Assembly: GCA_040752915.1 (NCBI GenBank)
Contig: JBFMHB010000014.1
Coordinates: 1 to 51,268, forward strand
Origin: Acidobacteriota bacterium
GTDB lineage: Bacteria; Acidobacteriota; UBA4820; DSQY01
Direction of reading: 5' to 3'
DNA length: 51,268 bases
Position 1 is the stretch's first letter; each line of letters opens with the position of its first letter. The translations under genes were made by a program, and so were the position numbers. Under the pieces are notes generated by a model. That model made no database searches and was not told the origin of the DNA. It was given only the letters and a program-made list of their open reading frames with translations. Positions 16,761-26,342 of this stretch are shown piece after piece.

Positions 16761-17471
16761 TCACGGCACCTCAAACCGGAGGAAGGGGCCCGCGAGCGAG
16801 GGCTTTGCGCCCTTGCCGAAGTCCGTGAGCGTGACCTCCTCCTCCCCGCTCGAGAGGCGGACCAGCCCGAAGGGCGACACCTCGTCCGAGAGCCAGACCT
16901 CCGCGGACCTCCCCTCCTCCGCCACGATGCGCAAACGGCGGCACAGGAGGGTCTTGCGGCCCACCTTCACCTTTTCTTCGGGAAGAGCCTCCAGACGCCC
17001 GAAGGTCGGTCCGATGGCCGCCGCCTCCCGACCGAACCGGTCTCCGCCCTGCTGCCTCAGACGCTCCAGGGCGGCGCGGTCGATTTCAACGGCCGGCCCA
17101 TCTCCGTCCTTCGCGCGCACCGAGACGATGTTGGCGTCCTCCGTCGGATCCCCCTTGAGGAGGTAAGCCGCCACCGAGGGCACTCCGCCGGAGGAGGTCC
17201 GGATCTCCATCCAGAGACCTTCGGGGACTTCCTCGACCACGGCGAAAGTCAGGTCGGCTTCCTCTCCTCGGGCGTCCCTTACGTGGTAGGAGCTCCACGC
17301 CCCCGGCCTGGGCGACCACTGGTGGTAAAACTCCGGAAAGTAGGAAGAGGCCTCCGGGGCCCGTCCAGCGAGCCACAGCGCGGCCGGAAGGAGGAGGACC
17401 GCCGCGGCCCTCAAGGCCCGAAGGGCCGGGGGGCGGGTCGGCCGGGGTATTGCGTCGGGGCGCAGGTTCAT
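16761..17471 (-). CDS. Exported protein of unknown function
   Basis: 236 residues. The ATG at 17471 lies 5 bases after the stop of the PFL gene; a GAGG inside the end of the PFL gene is about 11 bases upstream. A Pro/Arg-rich N-terminus and a hydrophobic stretch (about 20-37) form a signal peptide. The mature part is a mostly beta protein of about 195 residues with charged edges and ends in F-L-R-F-E-V-P. I see no catalytic motif. The pattern of strands resembles LolA/RseB-type or DUF3108-like folds, but that is a loose impression. It is probably co-transcribed with the PFL and ACT genes. Confidence 0.7.
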   Translation of the reverse strand: MNLRPDAIPRPTRPPALRALRAAAVLLLPAALWLAGRAPEASSYFPEFYHQWSPRPGAWSSYHVRDARGEEADLTFAVVEEVPEGLWMEIRTSSGGVPSVAAYLLKGDPTEDANIVSVRAKDGDGPAVEIDRAALERLRQQGGDRFGREAAAIGPTFGRLEALPEEKVKVGRKTLLCRRLRIVAEEGRSAEVWLSDEVSPFGLVRLSSGEEEVTLTDFGKGAKPSLAGPFLRFEVP

Positions 17472-17476
17472 ATGGA

Positions 17477-18838
17477 TCAGTTCCTCAGGGACGTGATGGG
17501 TGCCGGGATCACGCCGCCCCGGCCCACGAATCCGGAGCAGGAGAGCGTTCGGATCTCCTGGATGGGGGCGTCGCCGAGGAGGCCTCCGAAGGAGACCGTC
17601 TCCCCCACCCGCTTCCCGTGGGCGGGAATGACGCGGACGGCCGTCGTCTTGTGGTTGACGATTCCGATGGCGAGTTCGTCGGCGATGAATCCGGCCAGGA
17701 CGTCTTCCTCCACGTCCCCCGGCACGGCCACCATGTCGAGGCCCACGGAGCACACGCTCGTCATGGCCTCGAGCTTCTCCAGGGAGAGGTGCCCCTCGCG
17801 GGCCGCGGAGATCATGGTGGCATCCTCGCTGACGGGGATGAAGGCCCCCGAAAGCCCGCCCACGGCGGATGTGGCCATGGCCCCGCCCTTCTTCACCGCG
17901 TCCGTGAGAAGCGCCAGCGCCGCCGTCGTCCCGCACGCCCCCACGCGCTCCAGGCCCATGGCCTCCAGGACCTCGCCCACCGAGTCGCCGAGTTCGGGCG
18001 TCGGGGCCAGGGAGAGGTCCACGATCCCGAAGGGGACGCCCAGGCGGCCCGCCACCTGGCGGCCGATCAGTTCGCCCACGCGGGTGATCTTGAAGGCCGC
18101 GCGCTTGATGACCTCCTCGAGGGTCCGCAAGTCGCAGGGGCCCGCCCGCTTGATGGCCTCGCACACGACCCCCGGGCCGCTCACGCCCGTGTGGACAACG
18201 ATCTCCGGAAGCCCCACCCCGTGGAAGGCCCCCGCCATGAAGGGGTTGTCCTCCACGGCGTTGGCGAAGACGACGAACTTGGCGCAGCCGATACTCCCCG
18301 ACTCCCTCGTCCGGTAGGCCGTTTCCTTGAGGAGCCGGGCCACGATCCGAACGGCGTCCACGTTGAGCCCCGTCCGGCTGGAACCGGCGTTGACGGAGGA
18401 GCACAGTCGCGAAGTGGAGGAGAGGGCCTCGGGGATCGAGGCCAGGAGGGCCCGGTCGGCGTCCGTGAAACCCGCATGGACGAGAGCCGAGTACCCGCCC
18501 ACGAAGTCGAACCCCATCTCCGAGGCGGCCCGGTCGATGGCCCGGGCGATTTCCAGGTAGGCCGACGGCTCGCACCGGGTGCTGATCAGGGACACGGGCG
18601 AGATGGACAACCGCCGGTTCGCTACCCGGATCCCCAGGTCGTCAGCCGTGGCGTTGACCGCGGCGGGAAGGGGGGAGGCGATCCGCCTCAGCTTTTCGTA
18701 CACCCGCCGGGCGGCCTCGCTCGGATCGGGATGGGCGCAGTCCAGCAGGCTGATTCCAAGCGTAACGGTCCGGACATCGAAGTGCTCCAGCTCGGTCATC
18801 CGGAGAGTCTCGAGGATCTCGCGCTTCGTGTAGGTCAT
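17477..18838 (-). CDS. PFL family protein (UPF0210/DUF711)
   Basis: 453 residues, the usual length for UPF0210. Family features: an N-terminal I-L-E-T-L-R-M-T-E block, S-S-V-N-A-G-S-S-R-T-G-L-N-V-D-A, C-A-K-F-V-V-F-A-N-A-V-E-D-N-P-F-M-A-G-A-F-H-G, and a Gly-rich C-terminal half. The fold is related to glycyl radical enzymes (pyruvate formate-lyase), but the family's reaction is not known to me. It sits directly downstream (28 bases) of an ACT-domain UPF0237 gene, a pairing seen widely in bacteria, so the two likely work together, the ACT protein sensing a ligand (inference). Confidence 0.93.
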   Translation of the reverse strand: MTYTKREILETLRMTELEHFDVRTVTLGISLLDCAHPDPSEAARRVYEKLRRIASPLPAAVNATADDLGIRVANRRLSISPVSLISTRCEPSAYLEIARAIDRAASEMGFDFVGGYSALVHAGFTDADRALLASIPEALSSTSRLCSSVNAGSSRTGLNVDAVRIVARLLKETAYRTRESGSIGCAKFVVFANAVEDNPFMAGAFHGVGLPEIVVHTGVSGPGVVCEAIKRAGPCDLRTLEEVIKRAAFKITRVGELIGRQVAGRLGVPFGIVDLSLAPTPELGDSVGEVLEAMGLERVGACGTTAALALLTDAVKKGGAMATSAVGGLSGAFIPVSEDATMISAAREGHLSLEKLEAMTSVCSVGLDMVAVPGDVEEDVLAGFIADELAIGIVNHKTTAVRVIPAHGKRVGETVSFGGLLGDAPIQEIRTLSCSGFVGRGGVIPAPITSLRN

Positions 18839-18866
18839 CGCAGTCCCTCTCCGTGCCCGGCCCGAT

Positions 18867-19289
18867 TCACACCCGGTTCACGGCGCGCATCATGTCCTCG
18901 TATTGCACGAAGACCAGGACGCCCACCTCTTCCCCTCGCCGCTTCAGGGAGGCCCTCAACTCTTCAAAGGAGACCGAGGCGCCCGAGGGATCCAGGATCA
19001 TCATCATGGCGAAGTTCCCGTGGACCAAGGTCTGGTTGATGTCCACGATGTCCACCGAAAGCTCCGCCAGGACCTCCGAGAACGCGTGGACGATGCCCGT
19101 GCGGTTCCGCCCGAGGGCCGTAAAGACCACGTGGCGGGTGCCCGGACCCTCTCGTTCCTGAAGGGGCTGGGATTCGAGAAGGCGGACCAGGTCCGCGACG
19201 ACCCCTTCCAGGGCTCCCCGGGGTGCTTCCCGGGGGAGGTGCCTGAGGACGATTTCCGATACGGCCACGGCCAGGGCTTCGCGGTCCAT
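18867..19289 (-). CDS. ACT-domain protein (UPF0237) with N-terminal extension
   Basis: 140 residues. ATG at 19289 with GGGAGG about 5 bases upstream. Residues about 50-140 are a textbook UPF0237 ACT domain: G-R-N-R-T-G-I-V, V-D-I-V-D-I-N-Q-T, F-A-M-M-M-I-L-D, and a C-terminal Q-Y-E-D-M-M-R-A-V-N-R. ACT domains bind amino acids or similar ligands. Family members are normally about 90 residues; here 48 extra residues precede it, predicted helical, with no recognised motif. It is first in the ACT-PFL-secreted protein gene set. Confidence 0.9.
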   Translation of the reverse strand: MDREALAVAVSEIVLRHLPREAPRGALEGVVADLVRLLESQPLQEREGPGTRHVVFTALGRNRTGIVHAFSEVLAELSVDIVDINQTLVHGNFAMMMILDPSGASVSFEELRASLKRRGEEVGVLVFVQYEDMMRAVNRV

Positions 19290-19389
19290 TGGACCCTCCC
19301 GCCTGAGAATACCCGAAGGGGCGCTTCGAAAGATAGGCCCCCGTGGCCCCTTGCACCCGACGGGGCCAACGCGTTACGCTTCTCGTGAG

Positions 19390-19788
19390 ATGTTCGAAAA
19401 CAAAATGGTGGTTCGGTTCAAGGACGGCAGCACCCTCTCCGGGTTCGGGGACAATTTCATGCCCGGCGAATCGGAAATTCTGATGCAGGACCTGGAAGAG
19501 AATCTGCACCGGCTCCCGCTTTCGAGCGTGAAAATGGTCTGCTTCGTGAGGACTTTCACTTCGGACTCCGGGGAAACGCACCGACTTCCAGGGAAAGTCC
19601 TCTATCAGCCCGTCCCCGGGTCCCGTGTCCGCATCGCCTTCCGGGACGGGGAGGTGCTGGAGGGCGTCTCGGCCATTCGATCCCGCCCCAGGACCGGCTT
19701 CTTCCTGACCCCCTTGAATCCGAACAGCAACAACCTTCACGTCTATGTGAACATGGACGAGGTCGTCAATTTCCGCTTTCTTGATTGA
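19390..19788 (+). CDS. Small protein with two V-x-F-x-D-G repeats (DUF6982-like)
   Basis: 132 residues. Starting at ATG 19390. Two similar halves each begin with V-R/V-x-F-x-D-G (residues about 7-15 and 80-88) followed by an L-x-G turn, a repeated small beta-barrel-like pattern seen in DUF6982-type proteins of Acidobacteria (family recognition from memory). There is no signal peptide, so it is cytoplasmic. There is no Shine-Dalgarno; a weak TTGCAC-18-TACGCT promoter ends 9 bases before the ATG. A TTG at 19351 would add 13 residues. The last 23 bases overlap the end of the converging chemoreceptor gene. Confidence 0.7.
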   Translation: MFENKMVVRFKDGSTLSGFGDNFMPGESEILMQDLEENLHRLPLSSVKMVCFVRTFTSDSGETHRLPGKVLYQPVPGSRVRIAFRDGEVLEGVSAIRSRPRTGFFLTPLNPNSNNLHVYVNMDEVVNFRFLD

Positions 19789-22700
19789 GCCAGATTCTCT
19801 CCGGCCGGACCATGGGCGGGGTGAGGAACAGCTTCATGCCCATGACGTCCGGCTGATGGGGCACGATGCCCCGCGTGTGGTACAGGAAGATGCAGGGCGC
19901 GTCCTCGATGAGCATGTCCTCCGCCCTCCTGTACAGGTCCACCCGCTCCTCCGGGTTCAATGAGCGTCGGGCCCGGTCCACGACCTCGTCGAACTGAGGG
20001 TTCCGATAGTGGACCTCGAGCACGTCGCCTCCCTTCGAGTGGAAGAGGAAGTGCATGAAGGAATCGGGATCCGGGTAGTCCGCGTACCAACCCGTCGCGT
20101 ACAAGGCGGGCTTTCCGCGGGTCTTCCTCAGGGCCTCGAAGGCCTCGTGGCTCATCGGCTCCGCATCCACCCTCACGTTGACGGCCCTCAGCATCTCGAC
20201 GAGGACGGAGAACTCCTTGGACTGCCTTACGCGGCTCGTGTCCACGGGGACTTTCAGATCCAACCCCGCTCCGAATCCGGCCTTCTGGAGAAGCCATTTG
20301 GCGCGCTCCGGATCGTAGTGGAAGCCCCTCAGGTCCTGGCGGTATCCAAGGATGCCGGGGGGCAGGATCCCGCGGGCCGGCGTCGAGCGGGCGTGAACGT
20401 ACTGGCCCACCAGGGAATCCCGGTCCACCGCGTAGTTCATGGCCTGCCGGACCTCCTTGATATCCAAGGGGGGAAGGTCGTTGCGGATGCTGACGAAGAT
20501 CGTGTTGAGGAGGACCGTGCTCTGGGTGTGGTTCTGCCAGAAGGGATCCTGGAGGAGCTTCTCGACGGCGTCGTTGGAGAAGTTGGAGACGAGGTGGACC
20601 TGCCCCCGTTTGAGCGCCGCCTCCAGGCAGTCCTCGTCGCGGCACGAGAAGTCGAAGACCACCCGGTCCAGGTAGGGAACTCCGCTCTCCCAGTACCCTG
20701 CGAAGCGCTCCATCCTCACCCGGTCCGGTGAAGCCTCGACGATCGAGAAGGGCCCGCATCCCAGGGGTCTGACCAGGCGGAGGGTCTGCTCGTCAAAGGC
20801 CTCCCGGGGCATGATGGAGGCCTCCGGGTACGCCAGGAAGTACAGGAAGAAGGCCAGGGGTTCCTTGAGGCACACCTCCACCGTCCGGTCGTCCGGCGCC
20901 CTCAGGCCCGACACCGTCTTGGCCTTCCCCTCCACGTAGGCCTCGATTCCCTCCACCGGCCCCAGGAAGGACTTTCCCTCGGACAGGAGTTTGGGCGAGG
21001 CCGCCCGGTGCCAGGAGTACAGTACGTCGGCGGAAGTCACGGGGCGCCCGTTGTGGAAGACCACGCCGTGGCGCAGGCGGAAGGTGTAGATCTTTCCGTC
21101 CGTGCTCAGACGCCACGATTCCGCGACGCCCGGGAGGACCTGGGTGCCCTGCCCGAGACGCACGAGGCCCTCGCAGTAGGGGTGGACCACCTCGTGGTCC
21201 CGGATGTTGTTGGCGAAGGCCGGGTCCAGGTGGTATTCGTAGGCCACCCCGCCCAGGCGGAGCTCGCCTCCCCGGCGGGCCTTCGGCAATTGAAAGGCCG
21301 TGAGTTCCTCCACGAGGATGAGGGACTCCTGTTTGAGGGCGGCCGACGTGGCCGACATCTCCCTGGCTCCGTGGAGGTTCTGCTCGGCCGATCCCGAGAT
21401 GGCGTCCATGGCGCCCACGATCTGCTGGCCCGCCTGAGACATGCGGATCAGGGCCTTTTGGATGGCCTCCACGGAACTGCGGACCTGGTCCATGCCCTCG
21501 GCGATGGTGTTGCTCCCGGCGGCTTCCTCCTCCATGGCCCGGTCCACGCTGCGGGTCAGGTCCTTCATGACCTCGGAGCGCTTGCTGATGTGGCGAGAGG
21601 TCTGCGCCTGCTCGCGGGTGGCCGTGGAGATGCGCTCGATGCGCTTGGTCATCTCCTCGATGGCCGCCGTCACCTGCCGGCTGCCCTTGGCCTGCTCCGA
21701 GGCAGCTCGGGCGATGTGGCTGATGCTCGTGCCGGCGCCTTCGATGGCCTTTCCGATCTTCTGCAGGGTGGCCTCGGCGCTCTGTCCCAGCCGGAGCCCC
21801 TCGTCCACCTTGACCATCCCCTCTCGGGCCACCCGGCTGGCCTCCTCCACCTCTCGCTGGATGGTCTGGATGATGGTGGCCACCTCGCCCGTGGAGGCCG
21901 TCGTCCGCTCGCTGAGGTCCCGGATCTCCTCCGCCACCACTCCGAAGGAGCGCCCGTGCTCTCCCGCCTGCGCGGCGATGATGGCGGCGTTGAGGGCAAG
22001 CAGATTCGTCTGGTCGGCGATGTCCCGGATCACCTTCAGGATTTTTCCGATGTCACGGGACCTGTCCACCAGGGAGTTCATGGCCTCCTGGTTCGTGGTC
22101 ATGACGTTGTGGATGGTCGAGAGGGCCACCACCGTGTGCTTGACGGCCTCCTCCCCGGAGCGGGCCGTATCGAGAACCTGCCGGGAAATCCCCTCCGTAT
22201 CCCGGATGTTCTCTTCGATCTGGCTGATGGTGGCGTCCATTTCGACCATGGCCGAGGAGTTCTCGATGGCGAAGGAGGAAAGGCTCTCCCCGTGGCCGGC
22301 CACTTCGTCGATGGAACGGGACATCTCCTCGATGGAGGCGCTGATTTCGTCCACGAGCGACGAGAGGCTGTGGGTGGCCCCGAGGACCTCCTCGATGGAG
22401 GCCCGCATCTCCAAGATCGCGCTGGACGTTTTCTCCGTGAACCCGGAGAGGCTGTCCACGCTCTCCACGACCTTTTCGATCTCCCCTTCGAGGGAGGAGA
22501 GGGAGTGCCGGACGCCGGACACGGATCTCGCCTGGTCCTCCGCTTCCGAGAAGAGCTGCTGGGCCTTCTCCGAGATGCGGCCCGAGGCTTCCGACACCCC
22601 GGCCCCCGTGTCCTGGAGGTGCCCGATGATTCCCTGGAGGGAGGAGAGGACCCGTTTCAGTCCCGGGAACGCCTCCAGGACCCCCCGCGTGGTCGAGTCC

Positions 22701-22948
22701 TGACCGACGTCCAGGCTCCCCGACGCGATCCTTCGGAGGAGGTCGTCCAGGTGCTCCTTGGAGTAGGACTTCTGCTGGAAAAGGAGGACGGCCGTCCCGA
22801 GGGCTCCCATGGCGCCCGAGACGAGGATGAAGGCCCAGAACCGGCCGCCGAAGGTGCCGGCTGGCAGGATGAGGCGGGCCAGAACGGCCAGCAGGGCCGT
22901 GGAGGCCACACCCCCCAGGATCACACTGCTCCAAGCGCGCCTCGCCAC
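19766..22948 (-). CDS. Methyl-accepting chemotaxis protein fused to a family-5 solute-binding protein
   Basis: 1060 residues. GTG start at 22948 with AGGAGG about 6 bases upstream. Two membrane helices (about 7-29 and 35-57) are joined by a very short loop, so there is almost no periplasmic sensor. Residues about 60-545 are a long chemoreceptor helical hairpin whose tip carries the [11 protein letters not shown] motif (about 312-323). Residues about 560-1055 are an entire SBP_bac_5 (oligopeptide/nickel binding) domain, with [20 protein letters not shown] and the C-terminal Y-A-D-Y-P-D-P-D pattern. No membrane segment or signal lies between them, so both parts should be cytoplasmic by the positive-inside rule. 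The protein presumably relays a ligand signal to CheA (inference). No che genes are nearby. Confidence 0.92.
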   Translation of the reverse strand: MARRAWSSVILGGVASTALLAVLARLILPAGTFGGRFWAFILVSGAMGALGTAVLLFQQKSYSKEHLDDLLRRIASGSLDVGQDSTTRGVLEAFPGLKRVLSSLQGIIGHLQDTGAGVSEASGRISEKAQQLFSEAEDQARSVSGVRHSLSSLEGEIEKVVESVDSLSGFTEKTSSAILEMRASIEEVLGATHSLSSLVDEISASIEEMSRSIDEVAGHGESLSSFAIENSSAMVEMDATISQIEENIRDTEGISRQVLDTARSGEEAVKHTVVALSTIHNVMTTNQEAMNSLVDRSRDIGKILKVIRDIADQTNLLALNAAIIAAQAGEHGRSFGVVAEEIRDLSERTTASTGEVATIIQTIQREVEEASRVAREGMVKVDEGLRLGQSAEATLQKIGKAIEGAGTSISHIARAASEQAKGSRQVTAAIEEMTKRIERISTATREQAQTSRHISKRSEVMKDLTRSVDRAMEEEAAGSNTIAEGMDQVRSSVEAIQKALIRMSQAGQQIVGAMDAISGSAEQNLHGAREMSATSAALKQESLILVEELTAFQLPKARRGGELRLGGVAYEYHLDPAFANNIRDHEVVHPYCEGLVRLGQGTQVLPGVAESWRLSTDGKIYTFRLRHGVVFHNGRPVTSADVLYSWHRAASPKLLSEGKSFLGPVEGIEAYVEGKAKTVSGLRAPDDRTVEVCLKEPLAFFLYFLAYPEASIMPREAFDEQTLRLVRPLGCGPFSIVEASPDRVRMERFAGYWESGVPYLDRVVFDFSCRDEDCLEAALKRGQVHLVSNFSNDAVEKLLQDPFWQNHTQSTVLLNTIFVSIRNDLPPLDIKEVRQAMNYAVDRDSLVGQYVHARSTPARGILPPGILGYRQDLRGFHYDPERAKWLLQKAGFGAGLDLKVPVDTSRVRQSKEFSVLVEMLRAVNVRVDAEPMSHEAFEALRKTRGKPALYATGWYADYPDPDSFMHFLFHSKGGDVLEVHYRNPQFDEVVDRARRSLNPEERVDLYRRAEDMLIEDAPCIFLYHTRGIVPHQPDVMGMKLFLTPPMVRPERIWLNQESGN

Positions 22949-22974
22949 GAGCCCCTCCTACGACATCCTTCCCC

Positions 22975-23003
22975 ATCCTAGGCAAGAGCCCCGGGGGTGT
23001 CAA
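22975..23003 (-). promoter_or_regulatory. Promoter of the chemoreceptor-SBP fusion gene
   Basis: On the minus strand, a perfect -35 TTGACA (22998-23003), a 17-base spacer and -10 TAGGAT (22975-22980). The leader is about 20 bases and includes the AGGAGG site. Confidence 0.7.
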
Positions 23004-23141
23004 ATGAGCAGGGGCGTCTCCAACCCGGGTGGGACCGCGGGCCGGCCCACGGAATCCTAGCGGGCAATCGTCGGGAACTGACCCGGCGCTCGTCCCATGG
23101 GGGACGGGCGACCGCCGATCCGGGGGCGGGAGCGCGGTTTT

Positions 23142-23150
23142 TGCTACAAT
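23142..23150 (+). promoter_or_regulatory. Extended -10 promoter of rel, leaderless spacing
   Basis: TGCTACAAT: a TG dinucleotide one base before the strong hexamer TACAAT (23145-23150). Eight bases separate it from the ATG at 23159, so transcription should start within a base or two of the start codon. There is no -35 match. Confidence 0.55.
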
Positions 23151-23158
23151 GGTCTGCC

Positions 23159-25309
23159 ATGTTGCCGCGAATAGACCGCGTCCTCGAGAAGGTGAAGACT
23201 TACAACCCCTCGTCGGACGAACGCCTGCTCCAGAAAGCCTACCTCTTCTCGGCCCTGGCCCACGAGGGCCAGTTGCGATACACGGGGGAGCCTTACCTCG
23301 TCCATCCGGTGGCCGTCACCGACATCCTGGCGGACTTGAAAGCCGACGACACGGCCCTCGTGGCGGGGCTCCTGCACGACGTGGTGGAGGACAACCACTC
23401 GGTCAGCCTGGAGGACATCCAGAAGCGCTTCGGGCGCGACGTGGCCCACATCGTGGACGGGGTGACGAAAATCGAGGACCAGGTCCCCCTCGCAAGCCGC
23501 CAGGAAAGGGAGTGGGCCTCCCTCCGCAAGGTCATCCTCGCCATGGTGGACGACATCCGCGTGATCCTCGTGAAGCTCGCGGACCGCCTCCACAATTTGA
23601 GGACCCTCGACGGCCTTCCGCCCGACCGGCGACCGGTCAAGGCCCTGGAGACTTTGCAGATCTACGCGCCCATCGCCTATCGCCTGGGCCTCGGGCGGAT
23701 GAAGACCGAACTGGAGGACCTCTCCTTCCGGCACGCCTACCCCGAGGAGTACGCTGCCCTCTCGGAGGCCCTCCAGAACCGGCGGTCCTACAGCCAGGAC
23801 TTCATTCAGGAGACCTCCGCCGAGATCCAGGCCATCCTGGACGCGAACAAGGTTCGCGGCGAGGTCTTCGGCCGGGTCAAGCACCTCTACAGCATCTTCC
23901 TCAAGCTGAGGCGGCAGGAGATCTCCCTGGAGCAGGTTTACGACTACATGGCCTTCCGGGTCCTCGTCCCGTCGGTGAAGGACTGCTACGCGGTTCTTGG
24001 AGGCATCCACGGCAAGTGGATCCCGGTGCCGGGTCGGTTCAAGGACTTCGTGGCCCTGCCGAAGGAGAACCACTACAGGTCTCTCCACACGTCCGTCGTG
24101 GGACCCCACGGCCAGCCGTTCGAGATTCAGATCCGGACCTTCCAGATGCACGAGGAGGCCGAGAACGGCATCGCCGCGCACTGGCAGTACAAGGAGGGAA
24201 AGCTTTCCCAGGAGGACGAGGCCGCCACGACCCACTGGCTGAGGCAGCTCCTCGAATGGCGACAGGACGGCGGCACCGACAAGGACTTCCTCCAGGATCT
24301 GAGGGTGGACCTCTTCCCCAAGGAAGTGTACGTGTTCACCCCCCGCGGGGAGGTGCTGTCCTTCCCGAGGGGAGCGACGCCCATCGACTTCGCCTTCGCC
24401 ATCCATTCGGAGGTGGGACACCGGTGCGTGGGGGCCAAGATCAACGGAAAGCTCGTTCCCCTCAAGACCCCCATGAAGAGCGGCGACCGCGTGGAAATCG
24501 TGACGAGCCCTCAGGGAAGACCCTCTCGTGACTGGCTCAAGGCGGCCGTCACCGGCCGCGCCCTCTCCAAGATCAAGGCCTGGCTCAACGCCCAGGAAAA
24601 GGCCCGCGCCCTCGAAATCGGAAAGGCCGCCCTGGACCGGGAGCTGAAGCGGCTGAAGGTGGGAATCAAGGAGTCCCAGGAGTCGGGGCTCCTCCAGGAG
24701 GCCCTGAAGAAGGTCTCCGTATCGGACCTGGACGCCCTGTACGCGGAGATCGGCTACGGGAAGATCTCCGCCCGGGTGTTCGCCCGCCGCCTGGTTCCCC
24801 CCTCTCCGGAGCCGGCGGCTCCATCGGCCCCGGCCGCACAGCCCGAGACCCCGCGAGAGCCCACCCTGATGGTCCGCGGCGCCGCGGACCTCCTCACGAC
24901 CCTGGCCCGGTGCTGCAAGCCCATCCGCGGGGACGACGTGGTCGGCTTCATCTCGCGGGGCCGCGGACTCGTCATCCACCGGGCGGATTGCCCGAACGTC
25001 TCGCGGCTCAAGTACAATCCCGACCGCTTCATGGAAGTCCGTTGGAGCGAGAAGGAGACCGGGGCCGCGGGCCACGAGGTCCACCTGGCCATCCAGACCG
25101 AGGACAAGACCGGCATGGTGGCCGCCATCACCCAGATCGTGGCCGACGCGAAGGCGCCCCTGAGGCACCTCGAGGCTTCGGTCAATGACAAGGGGGAGGG
25201 CGTGATCCGCCTCGCCGTCCTCATCCGTGACAAGTCGCACCTGTCGGCCATCCAGACGCGAATCGCCCGCATCCCCGGCGTTCTCGGGCTCCGCCGGGTC
25301 AATCGGTAG
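23159..25309 (+). CDS. rel: Bifunctional (p)ppGpp synthetase/hydrolase (Rel/SpoT type)
   Basis: 716 residues, normal Rel length. Domains: HD hydrolase (about 25-180) with intact H-D (73-74) and E-D (77-78); synthetase (about 200-330) with G-R-F-K-D, the RxKD loop typical of bifunctional enzymes, Y-R-S-L-H-T and E-I-Q-I-R-T; TGS (about 390-450) starting V-Y-V-F-T-P; a zinc-finger/conserved-Cys region (about 575-620) with R-C-C-K-P and H-R-A-D-C-P; ACT (about 640-716). It makes and degrades the alarmone ppGpp in response to starvation on the ribosome. The ATG has no Shine-Dalgarno. An upstream in-frame extension is rejected because the promoter lies just before this ATG. The lipid kinase gene follows after 6 bases. 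Confidence 0.97.
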   Translation: MLPRIDRVLEKVKTYNPSSDERLLQKAYLFSALAHEGQLRYTGEPYLVHPVAVTDILADLKADDTALVAGLLHDVVEDNHSVSLEDIQKRFGRDVAHIVDGVTKIEDQVPLASRQEREWASLRKVILAMVDDIRVILVKLADRLHNLRTLDGLPPDRRPVKALETLQIYAPIAYRLGLGRMKTELEDLSFRHAYPEEYAALSEALQNRRSYSQDFIQETSAEIQAILDANKVRGEVFGRVKHLYSIFLKLRRQEISLEQVYDYMAFRVLVPSVKDCYAVLGGIHGKWIPVPGRFKDFVALPKENHYRSLHTSVVGPHGQPFEIQIRTFQMHEEAENGIAAHWQYKEGKLSQEDEAATTHWLRQLLEWRQDGGTDKDFLQDLRVDLFPKEVYVFTPRGEVLSFPRGATPIDFAFAIHSEVGHRCVGAKINGKLVPLKTPMKSGDRVEIVTSPQGRPSRDWLKAAVTGRALSKIKAWLNAQEKARALEIGKAALDRELKRLKVGIKESQESGLLQEALKKVSVSDLDALYAEIGYGKISARVFARRLVPPSPEPAAPSAPAAQPETPREPTLMVRGAADLLTTLARCCKPIRGDDVVGFISRGRGLVIHRADCPNVSRLKYNPDRFMEVRWSEKETGAAGHEVHLAIQTEDKTGMVAAITQIVADAKAPLRHLEASVNDKGEGVIRLAVLIRDKSHLSAIQTRIARIPGVLGLRRVNR

Positions 25310-25315
25310 CCCGCC

Positions 25316-26254
25316 GTGACCGAGGCTCCCGCCCGCCTCTCCAAGGCGAAGAACCGGCCGACCGCATGGCTCCTGCACAATCCGGCGGCCCGGGGCGCGC
25401 CCGACCCGACCCAGCTCTCCCGCATCGCCCGCGAATTGGCCCTGGCCGGGTTCCGCGTGGAAACCGCCGCATCGGATCGCCCGGGGGCGGTGACGGGGCT
25501 GGCGAGGCATGCGGCCTCCGAAGGCGCGGAGCGGGTCGTGGTCTGCGGCGGAGACGGAACGGTGCGGGAGGCGGCCCAGGGCTTGACCCACACCGGCGTC
25601 CCCCTCGGGATTGTTCCCCTGGGAACGGCCAATGTTCTCGCACGGGAGTTGGGCCTCCCGCTGGCCCCCGGCCCGGCGGCGGTGGTGGCCTCCAGGGGCG
25701 CCGCGAGGAGGGTGGGCGTGGGCCTCCTGAATTCGGGTCCCGTCTTCACCTTCTGCGCCTCCGCGGGGCTGGACGCCCTCGCCGTGGATCGGATCGACCT
25801 CCGGATGAAGACCCAGACGGGGGGGTGGGCCTACGTCCACGCCGCCCTTCTCGCCCTCCTGGAGGAGGCCGTCCCCAGCCTCCTGCTGGAATCGGAGGAG
25901 GGGGTAAGGGCGGAGGCCTCGCAGGTTTTCGTCCTGCGGGCGAGCCGCTACGGGGGCGACTTCCGCCTTTGCCCTGAGGCTTCCGTCTTTTCGGACACGA
26001 TGCGGGTGCTGGCCGTGGCCCCGCCTCTTGGTGCGCGCCTGATCCCTCTTCTGATCCAGGCCATGCTGGGGGGGATCGGGACGTCTCCCGGCGTGCGGTC
26101 CATCGAGACCCGGGCCCTGCGGATCACGACCCCGCATGGATTCCCCATCCAGGCCGATGGGGACGTGGTGGGACGTATTCCGGCTGAAATCCGCACCGAT
26201 CCCGGTTCCCTCGCCCTCGTCGTCCCGGACCCGAACGGGGGCTCGTTCCCATGA
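25316..26254 (+). CDS. Diacylglycerol kinase-like lipid kinase (YegS/DagK family)
   Basis: 312 residues, typical length. GTG start 6 bases after the rel stop codon; no clear Shine-Dalgarno, so coupled reinitiation is likely. The nucleotide-binding part has H-N-P-A-A near residue 21, the signature C-G-G-D-G-T-V-R-E (about 77-85) and P-L-G-T-A-N-V-L-A-R (about 101-110). The C-terminal beta domain ends with I-Q-A-D-G-D, as in this family. It phosphorylates a lipid such as diacylglycerol or a sphingoid base at the inner membrane; the exact substrate cannot be told. Transcription is probably shared with rel. Confidence 0.9.
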   Translation: MTEAPARLSKAKNRPTAWLLHNPAARGAPDPTQLSRIARELALAGFRVETAASDRPGAVTGLARHAASEGAERVVVCGGDGTVREAAQGLTHTGVPLGIVPLGTANVLARELGLPLAPGPAAVVASRGAARRVGVGLLNSGPVFTFCASAGLDALAVDRIDLRMKTQTGGWAYVHAALLALLEEAVPSLLLESEEGVRAEASQVFVLRASRYGGDFRLCPEASVFSDTMRVLAVAPPLGARLIPLLIQAMLGGIGTSPGVRSIETRALRITTPHGFPIQADGDVVGRIPAEIRTDPGSLALVVPDPNGGSFP

Positions 26255-26342
26255 GCCCCGCCGTTCTCCCCTCCCGACCCGGCTCCAGTGCCCGTTTCCC
26301 ACCCCCCTCCAGGTCGTTCATACTGGTCCTCGGGGAGGCGCC

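Noticed and set aside
21008-22981. A 657-codon plus-strand frame opposite the chemoreceptor part
   Set aside because: The repeats in it mirror the heptads of the coiled coil on the other strand; no domain or ribosome site.
22948-23159. Longer rel protein starting near 22997
   Set aside because: That start has no ribosome site, the extra 54 residues are not Rel-like, and the extended -10 promoter lies inside the extension.
23144-26302. A 1052-codon open frame on the minus strand opposite rel and the lipid kinase
   Set aside because: It opposes two well-conserved genes, has no ribosome site and yields low-complexity His/Gly/Arg sequence. Long antisense frames are expected at this G+C content.
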